Positions 27,105-34,613 of a stretch of 64,000 nt of DNA are shown here, piece after piece. The position numbers and the translations under genes are program-made. The number at the start of each line of letters is the position of its first letter. Within the stretch, counting starts at the first letter, position 1. The notes below the pieces were generated by a model. That model had not been told where the DNA came from. It saw only the letters and a list, made by a program, of their open reading frames with translations, and ran no database searches. This DNA comes from Paenibacillus oenotherae (GTDB lineage Bacteria > Bacillota > Bacilli > Paenibacillales > Paenibacillaceae). The stretch lies in contig NZ_JAHZIJ010000002.1 of assembly GCF_019443105.1 (NCBI RefSeq), positions 62,001 through 126,000 of the forward strand, in the 5' to 3' direction.

Positions 27105-27683
27105 CTATCCCTGTTTGCCCTCTATCGCCAGCAGCAGCACAGCGGCGGCAAGACCCAAGCGGCGGTCAAACTGATTATCAGAATCCTGCGAAAAATCCAC
27201 ATTCAGCTTGCCGACAAACGGGTTGAAGTTCTGTTTAAAAACAGCAACCGTCCTCGCATTTATCTCTACATGAAATTTTTGCGGAATTAAGCTGGTCAGT
27301 AATCTTCTGAGCATCGCCAGCAGAGGGCTGTCTTCCTTAATAAACCCGACCTCCGATTCACTTGGACTCAGAATCACCCACTCATCCTTGAGAATCGACT
27401 TCATACCTTTACGGCGGAGGGAGCCGAGCCTTTCTCCGGTCACGGCATCAATCACATCATACATCGCAGAGAAATCAATTACGCTGCGCGCCTGAATCGT
27501 GATCAATTCCTCACTCATGTTTTCGTCACTATACAGCCGAATGTCCTCCTTCAGCTTGAAGGCCTTCATCTGCGAGAACAACACCAAATGACCGCTGTTA
27601 TCGTAAATATGAAACTTTGCTCCCAATAGTGAGAGGACTTTCTTTCTAACCAAATATTGCGTGTAGCCGAATTTCGGGTTCAT
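27105..27683 (-). CDS. LURP-one-related / YxjI-like protein
   Basis: 192 residues. The N-terminus YLVRKKVLSLLGAKFHIYDNSGHLVLFSQMKAFKLKEDIRLYSDE is the pattern of the LOR/YxjI family, a tubby- and scramblase-like beta barrel around a hydrophobic helix; the C-terminus DNQFDRRLGLAAAVLLLAIE is that helix. Function of bacterial members is unknown. Monocistronic, with its own terminator. Confidence 0.85.
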   Translation of the reverse strand: MNPKFGYTQYLVRKKVLSLLGAKFHIYDNSGHLVLFSQMKAFKLKEDIRLYSDENMSEELITIQARSVIDFSAMYDVIDAVTGERLGSLRRKGMKSILKDEWVILSPSESEVGFIKEDSPLLAMLRRLLTSLIPQKFHVEINARTVAVFKQNFNPFVGKLNVDFSQDSDNQFDRRLGLAAAVLLLAIEGKQG

Positions 27684-28074
27684 TCTTGTTCTCCTCTTTC
27701 TCAGCGTTCTGGATTCTCTGCATGCGGTGTACCTTTGGAAAACAACTTATGTATGATCTAAAAACGAACATGTCTATCGCTTTCCGCAAATGGAGAATAA
27801 TGATGCCCCTGTATGAGAATTCGACAGGATTCGTTCCTTGTGTTAAGTAAATTCGACAGTAATAGGGAATCTCGTCGGGTTCGATAGAGATATGACCAAT
27901 CGGAAGAACCCTCCGAACCCGCAGCCGCTGCTCTTTAATACCGTCAACCGCTTATTGTGGTTTGAGCGAGGAACAAGGAATATAGGAGTTTTAATGATAA
28001 AGAAACGGTCATCTGTCATAAAGACAAAATCCCAATTCGCAGCAGCAGTCCGGTTGCAGTGATCAGATCAGCTG
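27684..28074. other. Intergenic region, nothing recognised
   Basis: About 390 bases between the YxjI-like gene and the hybrid kinase stop. ATTCGACAG occurs twice (near 27828 and 27851), but no gene or clear terminator is seen. Confidence 0.5.
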
Positions 28075-31000
28075 CTAGAATCGATATAATGGCAGTGTGA
28101 ATGAGAAGGCGCTGCCTTGTCCCACAGTGCTCTCCACTTCAATAACGCCATCGTGATATTGTACAATCTCCTTGGCAATCGCAAGTCCGATGCCGCTGCC
28201 GCTGGAGTCGGAAGACCTTCCTTCCTTCTGCTCGCGATAGAACCGGTCGAAGACAAGCGGCAACGAATCCCCGTGTATGCCCTTGCCAGTATCTTGCACA
28301 CGAATGACAAGCTGACCGATGCTATTCTCCACATTCTGTCCCTCTGCAACCTCGCAAGTTATTGCTATACGCCCGCCCGCAGGCGTATGCTGAATCGCAT
28401 TGAAGACCAGATTCGTCAGCACCTGTATGATCCGGTCGAGGTCAATGACAACCTGGCAATCATCGAGAAGCGTCGAATCAAACGACTGCACGAAGTCGTA
28501 CTCCAGCCCCGCCTGAGCCACATCAAGCGCAAATTTGTCCTTTATCAATGCCATCAGCTTGTTCAGCGGAATGATCTCGAATATCATCTCTGAACGCCTC
28601 GATTCCAGGCGCGACAGCTCGAACAGATCCTGAATAAGCCTGTTGAGGCCAATCGCTTTGGACAATACCATTTGCAGGTATCTCTCTTTGACCGCTGTCT
28701 CTTCGACCAGTCCGGACACAATCGCTTCCACATAACCTTGAATCGCCGTCATCGGTGTCCGCAGCTCATGCGAGACATCGCTGAGCAGCCGCCTTCTCGC
28801 CAGCTCCAAGCGATACAATTCCTTGTGCTTATGCTCCAGCACTTCATTCGTTTGCTCCAGCTCCAGCGTTCTCTCCTGAATGCGCTGCTCAAGACCTGTA
28901 TTCAGCTCCGTGAGCTGCAGGTTCAGCTTGGCAAGCTCCTCCGCATTCAGGCTTACCTCCTGCACCGCTCTCTTTAATAACAAGAGCGTGCGGACACGGC
29001 TGAGCAGTTCATTGCGGCCAAACGGCTTGGAAATATAGTCATTCGCCCCTGCGCTGAATCCCGCTACAATCGTATCTTCTCTGTTGCTGGCCGTCATAAT
29101 CAGAATTGGCAATTCATATAACGTATAGCTCTTTCTAATTGCAAGACAGAGATCATAGCCGGACATACCAGGCATCATCAGGTCGGCAATGACCAGATCA
29201 TAGGCCTGAAGCTCACTCAAACGCGATGCGATCTGCTCGCCGCTCGCAGCCGTATCAACGACGCAGTTCAGCGGCGCCAGCTGCTGAATAACAACCTGCA
29301 GATTGACCGGCTCGTCATCTACGACAAGCAGCCGGTAAGGCTGCTGTGCGGGACTGCCGCTATCCTTATCGATTATTAAAGGAGGCTCCTTCTCCACGGT
29401 TACGGCGATCTCCTCATCACGAACCATTCCCGCCAAATTTACATTCACATCCTGCCACCTCAACATTGGCGGCTTTTCTTTGCGCCTCGTTACTGCCCTG
29501 TTGCGGATCATAAAGCTGAACCGCGAGCCGCTGCCCAGCTTCGACTGCACCTTAATCTGTCCGTCATGCAGCTCGACAAGCTGCTTGGTGATTTTGAGAC
29601 CAAGGCCGCTGCCTGCTTCGCCCTGCCCATCAAGCTGCTCGAACGGCTTGAATATATCCTCGAATCGATCCTCCGGTATGCCGATCCCTGTATCCTCCAC
29701 AGCGATCTCTACAAAATCATTATAATACGCAGCTCCAATCCTCACTTGACCGGAGGGCGTATATTTGATGGCATTGCCGACCAGATTGAATATAATTTGC
29801 TGCAGCCTGTTCTCGTCCGCCTGCACGGAAGGAAAGCCCGGCTTGATCTCATTAATCAGCAGCAGATCCCGTCCGGCAGTGAGCGGCTTGACCACGGTCA
29901 GCACGACCTGCACAAGCTGGTGCAGATCAACATTAGTAATACTCAAGCGGATATCGTTGTTGTTCAGGCGGGAATAATCCAGAATATCATTGATCAAATA
30001 CGCCATCCGCTGGCCGCTGGACACAATCATGTTCAGATGAAGCTCCTCATTGTCCGTCAGCTTTCCTTTCATGTTGTACAGCAGCGATTGCGCCAGTCCT
30101 ATCATGCCGTTGAGCGGAGTTCGCAGCTCATGCGAGGTGTTGGTCAGAAACTCATCCTTCACCTTGTCCAGATCAAGCAGGCGTGTAGACAATCGCTCAA
30201 TCGTCTTGAAGGCGGTAGAGAATTTAAGCGAGAGAATGATAGAGAGACAAATAATTAAGAACAGCATTCCGTAGGGAAAATAGATGCCCGTCCGGATCAT
30301 CCCGTTGCTCATCAGAATATCATTGGCAACCGTAATGAAAAAGACGACGGAACCGACAGCCATCAAAGTTGCGCCCTGCATCCCCCTGATCGCAGCTTTG
30401 AATATGTACTGAATCAATATAAACGCCGTAACAACCGCATAGATCTGCATAACAAATACGATTTTTGTATAGATGTACACCGGGGTAGCAACGATAATCA
30501 AGGTTAACAAAGCGCCGGGCACCCACAAACAATCGCGCAGCCACTTGGGCATCTGCCCCGGAAAGCTGCTGTAAATGAACAGAACGAACAGCGGCGCGCT
30601 CCCCAGAAATCCGATATATTCGATTTTGACAAGAAGATTATCGGTAATTGAATGAAAAAATAATGCGAGCGTCACTTGGCCCTGCGAGCTGTTCTTCAAT
30701 GCCAGCAATATACAGATCAGACCGAACAGCAAGGATTCGGGATTGCGCCGCAAAAGCACGAACAGCACGATATGATAGAGTCCCATAATGAGCATGCAGC
30801 CCATCAGCACACCCTCAATCGCCAGCTTCTGCTTCATGATCCCATCCAGATTGCTATACTCCCCCAGTACCACCGGAGCGAATAATCCGGCCTTCCGCTG
30901 CGTGAAGTTGGACACTTGAATCACGATATCAATTCCGTCCTGCGCATCATTAACATGCACTAATCTCGGTATGATCAGAGGCGTTGCAGTCTCCCTGCTT

Positions 31001-31452
31001 GTACCAACAATGCCGTTCGCCGCAGCGGGCTCTCCATTGATCCATATCCGGTGAGCCGATGTGATCAATCGGGTTGCCAGTCCAAGCGTCTTGTCTGTCG
31101 GCGGCAATTGAACGGTTAGACGATAGGTCCCATAGCCCTTGCTCGACAATGGCTCACCGTCAACCAGCTGGCCTTCCCATGATCCAGGCACAGCGATATA
31201 GCTCTTCTTCCCTGCTGTCCCGGCACTGAAGTCCTCTGGCTCCAGCAGCTGGCCGCTGTAAAACTCCCATTCGCCATTCAGCCGGATGCCCTCTTCCATA
31301 TTGAGATCATACTCGGTTAACGTCAGCTTGCCCTCGGCGGCCTCGCGGTTCCCCGCATCAACAGACGTGTCGAAGGACTGCAGCACAATCAAAGTAAAAA
31401 ACGTCAGCAGCACTGGAATAATATAAAAGATTAAAGGCAGTCGCTTCTTCAT
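28075..31452 (-). CDS. Hybrid sensor histidine kinase, 7TMR-DISM type
   Basis: 1125 residues. In order: signal/TM segment; extracellular jelly-roll domain (residues ~40-190, EWEFYSGQL, SYIAVPGSWEG, YGTYRLTVQLP); seven-helix 7TMR-DISM block (~200-410); HisKA with SHELRTPLNGMIG; HATPase (NLVGNAIKYTPSG, GSGLGLKI); receiver domain (VVDDEPVN, phosphorylated Asp in VIADLMMPGMSG); coiled coil; a second HisKA (SHELRTPMTAIQG) and second HATPase. So two kinase modules flank a receiver. Start at 31452 follows GGCGGAGGTCCTG. It ends the RiPP/FAS operon after a binding-protein gene; the partner regulator may be the OmpR protein at 47337. Confidence 0.92.
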   Translation of the reverse strand: MKKRLPLIFYIIPVLLTFFTLIVLQSFDTSVDAGNREAAEGKLTLTEYDLNMEEGIRLNGEWEFYSGQLLEPEDFSAGTAGKKSYIAVPGSWEGQLVDGEPLSSKGYGTYRLTVQLPPTDKTLGLATRLITSAHRIWINGEPAAANGIVGTSRETATPLIIPRLVHVNDAQDGIDIVIQVSNFTQRKAGLFAPVVLGEYSNLDGIMKQKLAIEGVLMGCMLIMGLYHIVLFVLLRRNPESLLFGLICILLALKNSSQGQVTLALFFHSITDNLLVKIEYIGFLGSAPLFVLFIYSSFPGQMPKWLRDCLWVPGALLTLIIVATPVYIYTKIVFVMQIYAVVTAFILIQYIFKAAIRGMQGATLMAVGSVVFFITVANDILMSNGMIRTGIYFPYGMLFLIICLSIILSLKFSTAFKTIERLSTRLLDLDKVKDEFLTNTSHELRTPLNGMIGLAQSLLYNMKGKLTDNEELHLNMIVSSGQRMAYLINDILDYSRLNNNDIRLSITNVDLHQLVQVVLTVVKPLTAGRDLLLINEIKPGFPSVQADENRLQQIIFNLVGNAIKYTPSGQVRIGAAYYNDFVEIAVEDTGIGIPEDRFEDIFKPFEQLDGQGEAGSGLGLKITKQLVELHDGQIKVQSKLGSGSRFSFMIRNRAVTRRKEKPPMLRWQDVNVNLAGMVRDEEIAVTVEKEPPLIIDKDSGSPAQQPYRLLVVDDEPVNLQVVIQQLAPLNCVVDTAASGEQIASRLSELQAYDLVIADLMMPGMSGYDLCLAIRKSYTLYELPILIMTASNREDTIVAGFSAGANDYISKPFGRNELLSRVRTLLLLKRAVQEVSLNAEELAKLNLQLTELNTGLEQRIQERTLELEQTNEVLEHKHKELYRLELARRRLLSDVSHELRTPMTAIQGYVEAIVSGLVEETAVKERYLQMVLSKAIGLNRLIQDLFELSRLESRRSEMIFEIIPLNKLMALIKDKFALDVAQAGLEYDFVQSFDSTLLDDCQVVIDLDRIIQVLTNLVFNAIQHTPAGGRIAITCEVAEGQNVENSIGQLVIRVQDTGKGIHGDSLPLVFDRFYREQKEGRSSDSSGSGIGLAIAKEIVQYHDGVIEVESTVGQGSAFSFTLPLYRF

Positions 31453-31529
31453 CAGGACCTCCGCCATCGGGTTCACACTTGTCATTACCAATAAGATACC
31501 ATATCGATGACAGTAATTCTTTTATTTTC

Positions 31530-32456
31530 TCATTCCGCTATAATTTCATAAGCTCTCAGAAGTCCGTTGACATAGCCTCGCTGGAGCTGCATGTAGACAT
31601 TCATCCAGCTGTGAAGCTGGCGAAGCCCCGGTGCAACAGCTACCGCGATGGAATCAGTCTGGTTCTCCAGCCGCAAATATTGCAAATACAGAGAACTGGA
31701 CGGATGCTTCTTCTGATAGCCCATTAATTCAAACTCATCGTAGACTGCAGCCAGCACTTCACCCGACTTTACGGCCTCGATCAACAAGTCCAGTGTCGGG
31801 AAGACGACCTGCTGCTGATCCGGGAACAGCTCGCTGGCGAAGCTGGCATAGGAGGTGCCGCCGATAATTCCGATCCGGTCGCCGTAAGTCTGTATCAGTT
31901 CGAGCGGATCTCGGTCGTCCTGCTCCAAGCCCGCAAGCTGCAAGCGATTAATAATGAGCGTCTGCCGCAACGTCAAATAAGGCTCGGAGAACAACACCTT
32001 CTTCGCGCGCTCAAGCGTCATACTAAGCTTGGAAATAGCGATATCTGCCTCTCCTGCCGCAACCTGCTCCACTATTCTATCGAAGGAATCCGCAGTCCGG
32101 ATGAACGCTGCCTTCACTCCCAGCTTGTAAGCAATATCGCGGGCAAGATCAATGTCGCTGCCGCGCAGCTGCCCCTGCTCATCTGAATAAAAGAACGGGT
32201 AGCGGTCCTCACGGTATACCGCAATGCGAAGCTGGCCTCTCCGAATAATTTCGCTGATCTCATCGGGGTAAGCTGCCAGCTGCTCTTCCGTATAGACAGG
32301 CAGTGCATGGGATTTCGCCGCCGAAGACGGCTTCTTCTTCTCCTTGGCAGCAACTGCATGCTCAGGAGAGGGGGTGTTCGCACAGGAGGCGGCGACAAAC
32401 GTCAATAACATCAGCACCAGACAACGGCAGCACAAATGAATGTATCGGTTAATCAT
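31530..32456 (-). CDS. Extracellular solute-binding lipoprotein (family 3)
   Basis: 308 residues with lipobox VAASC, then a PBP type II domain (GQLRIAVYREDRYPFFYSDEQGQLRGSDIDLARDIAYKLG, ISKLSMTLERAKKVLFSEPY) of the amino-acid binding class. No ABC permease is nearby. Its start overlaps the stop of the double-glycine peptide gene by eight bases (ATGATTAA), and a large membrane kinase follows 77 bases later. This suggests a sensory receptor that presents a ligand, perhaps a peptide or amino acid, to the kinase. Confidence 0.85.
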   Translation of the reverse strand: MINRYIHLCCRCLVLMLLTFVAASCANTPSPEHAVAAKEKKKPSSAAKSHALPVYTEEQLAAYPDEISEIIRRGQLRIAVYREDRYPFFYSDEQGQLRGSDIDLARDIAYKLGVKAAFIRTADSFDRIVEQVAAGEADIAISKLSMTLERAKKVLFSEPYLTLRQTLIINRLQLAGLEQDDRDPLELIQTYGDRIGIIGGTSYASFASELFPDQQQVVFPTLDLLIEAVKSGEVLAAVYDEFELMGYQKKHPSSSLYLQYLRLENQTDSIAVAVAPGLRQLHSWMNVYMQLQRGYVNGLLRAYEIIAE

Positions 32457-32658
32457 GCTTCACGTCCGGTCCGGTAATAGGCCCATGGAGCTTGAGAAAG
32501 CATGCTGCGCATACGCTCATATCATGCACCGCAATACGCTGCTGGCAATGCTTGCACAGTGGAACCGGAACGGTCGCCAGACCGCCGACAACCTCCTCCA
32601 GTTCATCCTCAGTCAACTCGCCTTCTCTCTTATCGTCCTCGTTTCGCTGATCCGCCAT
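32449..32658 (-). CDS. Double-glycine leader peptide with two CxxC pairs
   Basis: 69 residues. The N-terminal 26 form a charged leader ending ELTEDELEEVVGG, a typical C39-protease processing site. The remaining 43 residues hold Cys35, Cys38, Cys50 and Cys53 (LCKHCQQR and VCAACFLK), a zinc-ribbon-like spacing, then HGPITGPDVKHD. Start at 32658 follows AAAGGGGC. It is in the same transcript as the NHLM peptidase-transporter, which could cleave it. It may be a second secreted peptide, a metal-bound modification helper or a signal. Alternative: a small zinc-ribbon protein with a chance GG. Confidence 0.7.
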   Translation of the reverse strand: MADQRNEDDKREGELTEDELEEVVGGLATVPVPLCKHCQQRIAVHDMSVCAACFLKLHGPITGPDVKHD

Positions 32659-32769
32659 ATTCGTTGCCCCTTTTGTAAGTTCTCCAACCGTGTGCGCCAT
32701 TGTCACGCGATCTTCTCATTCACTGCGAATGCTGCTGCTATGCGACCTCACCAGCCTTCACGAAAGCTA

Positions 32770-33504
32770 TTAGAGAATAGCTGGAATGCCATAGCCCCAA
32801 TTGATATTCTGACCGCTCATTCCGCTGCCATAATCCAGGAGAATTCCCAGTCCCTTCGCAGCTTCCGCGAGTTCGGGCACTGGCGGCTTCAGCACGAATA
32901 TATCGAACCGCTTGCGGTTGCCTCCAGCGGACTCCATACTGTCCGGATCACGATAATATCCGAATGTGAAAGCATTGACACTTACCCGGAATGGAGCCAG
33001 CTCCTTGGCCAGGCTTTTGACAAAGGCAACCGCGCCTTGATTGTATACAGGAGAAGACGGAAACCCGGCAGCATGCAGCGCATCCGACAGCATGGGCACG
33101 ATAATCTGGCCTTGGCGCTTCCTCGCCATCACACTGCCTGCCGCACGACTGTACAAGAACAGCTCTCGGAGCCGTCCGTCCAGTTGAACGGCGAATTGCG
33201 CCGGATTGCTGCTCAGCAGCTCCTCTTCATCCAGCCATTCGCTGCCATGAATATACAGATCCAATCCCTGCAGCTCGGCAGCGGCAGCATTCACTTGCGC
33301 TTCGATCTCTTCCATTGCGGCGAATTGGCCGATCACCGGCTTGCAGCGATCGCGCCACTCATCCGGCAGTTCAGCCATATAAGCTGCCGCCTCTTCCCGC
33401 GAGGAGAACTGCGCAGCCAGTGTAACGCCCCGCTGCAGCAAATAATGGCCGATCGCCACGCCTGAGCGGCTCTTCGCATGGCGCAGAAAAGCGGTTCTGA
33501 TCAT
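32770..33504 (-). CDS. Degenerate SDR-like protein
   Basis: 244 residues, related in layout to FabG but with worn motifs. The cofactor region (RSGVAIGHYLLQRGVTLAAQ) lacks a clean TGxxxGIG, the NNAG motif is replaced by HGSEW, and the catalytic YxxxK reads YNQGAVAFVK, without Lys four residues after Tyr. The C-terminus YGSGMSGQNINWGYG mimics the SDR end. It may be a non-catalytic partner of the FabG-like protein or have another reaction such as dehydration or cyclisation. The ATG at 33504 has AAAAGGGGTG ahead; it starts 16 bases after the FabG gene. Confidence 0.7.
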   Translation of the reverse strand: MIRTAFLRHAKSRSGVAIGHYLLQRGVTLAAQFSSREEAAAYMAELPDEWRDRCKPVIGQFAAMEEIEAQVNAAAAELQGLDLYIHGSEWLDEEELLSSNPAQFAVQLDGRLRELFLYSRAAGSVMARKRQGQIIVPMLSDALHAAGFPSSPVYNQGAVAFVKSLAKELAPFRVSVNAFTFGYYRDPDSMESAGGNRKRFDIFVLKPPVPELAEAAKGLGILLDYGSGMSGQNINWGYGIPAIL

Positions 33505-33520
33505 ATACACTCACCCCTTT

Positions 33521-34267
33521 TCATCGCAAAAATCCGCCATCGATCTTCAGCACATGCCCCGTTGCATAAGAGGATAGCGGATTGGCCAAGGTGACAATGG
33601 CATTCGCGATCTCCCCGGCTGTGCCGAGCCGGCCTGCTGCTGTATGCCGGAGAAACTGGGTCAGCTTGTCCGCTGGAACGCCAAGCGCCATCTCCGTGTC
33701 GATCATCCCCGGAGCAACAGCGCTGACAGTGATGCCAGCAGTTGCATAGCGCCGCGCAAGCAGCTTTGTCAGCCCGATGACCGCGCCTTTGGACGCCGCA
33801 TAATTCGTCTGCGCCTCTCTGCCATATACACCGCTGACCGAGACGACATTAACGATGCTGCCTCCCCCTCGCTCCACCATATAAGGGATGACTTCCTGCG
33901 AGCAATTGCAGGTTCCGATAAAATTCGTGCCGACGGCATCATTCCATTGCTCCTCCTGCATAAGCAGCGCCATCCCATCGCTTGCCCGCCCGGCATTATT
34001 AACGAGAATGTCCACGCCGCCATAGGTGCTGCAGATGTCTCTGAACGCTTCAGCGACAAATTCCCGGTTCGTTACAGACCCCTTGTACAGACTGATTCGT
34101 CCTCCACTAGTCTCTATCCGCTGCTGCAGCTCAAGAGCGGCATCATCGCTGCTTACATAGATACCCGCTACGGCCGCTCCCTCCGCGATGAATCTCAGCG
34201 CGGCCGCTTTGCCAATGCCACGGGTAACTCCGGTAATGACCGCCACCTTATTGTGGAATGCCGTCAT
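33521..34267 (-). CDS. 3-oxoacyl-ACP reductase, FabG-like SDR
   Basis: 248 residues with complete SDR motifs: cofactor TGVTRGIG, NNAG, catalytic Ser in VVSVSG, and YAASK, plus the C-terminal KIDGGF. It would reduce the beta-keto group of an ACP-bound chain with NADPH. The gene begins two bases before the stop region of the ACP gene (CTAGGATG), so it is translationally linked to the carrier. Not the housekeeping fabG by context: no fabD, fabF or acpP-type primary cluster lies nearby. Confidence 0.9.
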   Translation of the reverse strand: MTAFHNKVAVITGVTRGIGKAAALRFIAEGAAVAGIYVSSDDAALELQQRIETSGGRISLYKGSVTNREFVAEAFRDICSTYGGVDILVNNAGRASDGMALLMQEEQWNDAVGTNFIGTCNCSQEVIPYMVERGGGSIVNVVSVSGVYGREAQTNYAASKGAVIGLTKLLARRYATAGITVSAVAPGMIDTEMALGVPADKLTQFLRHTAAGRLGTAGEIANAIVTLANPLSSYATGHVLKIDGGFLR

Positions 34268-34268
34268 C

Positions 34269-34568
34269 CTAGCCGATTCCCTTCGTATGCTTCAACAGAA
34301 TCAGCTCTGAGATCGACTGCACATTCGTCAGGTGCCGTTTAAGCTCCTCCGCTGGAATATCCTCTACCATAACGCCGAACAATTCCTCCATCCCGACCAT
34401 AACCTCGAACGCCTCGACAGAATCCAGGCCAAGACCTTCGCCGAACAGGATCATATCATCCGTAATCTCTTCAGCCGTAATATCCTCAAGCTCCAGCCGG
34501 TCAATAAGCAGGCTCTGCTTCACGATTCCTTTGATCCTATCCACTACCGATACCTCGGAAATACTCAT
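34269..34568 (-). CDS. Acyl carrier protein
   Basis: 99 residues, acidic, with GEGLGLDSVEAFEVMVGMEE: the phosphopantetheine-binding Ser is Ser50. The segment resembles type II FAS/PKS carriers. Ribosome site GGAGGAATTTAGTT. It sits between the ketosynthase fusion and FabG and would carry the growing acyl chain for elongation and for transfer by the GNAT protein. Confidence 0.93.
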   Translation of the reverse strand: MSISEVSVVDRIKGIVKQSLLIDRLELEDITAEEITDDMILFGEGLGLDSVEAFEVMVGMEELFGVMVEDIPAEELKRHLTNVQSISELILLKHTKGIG

Positions 34569-34613
34569 AACTAAATTCCTCCTCTGAGATCTAATAAAAC
34601 CCGCTTGAGGCCC

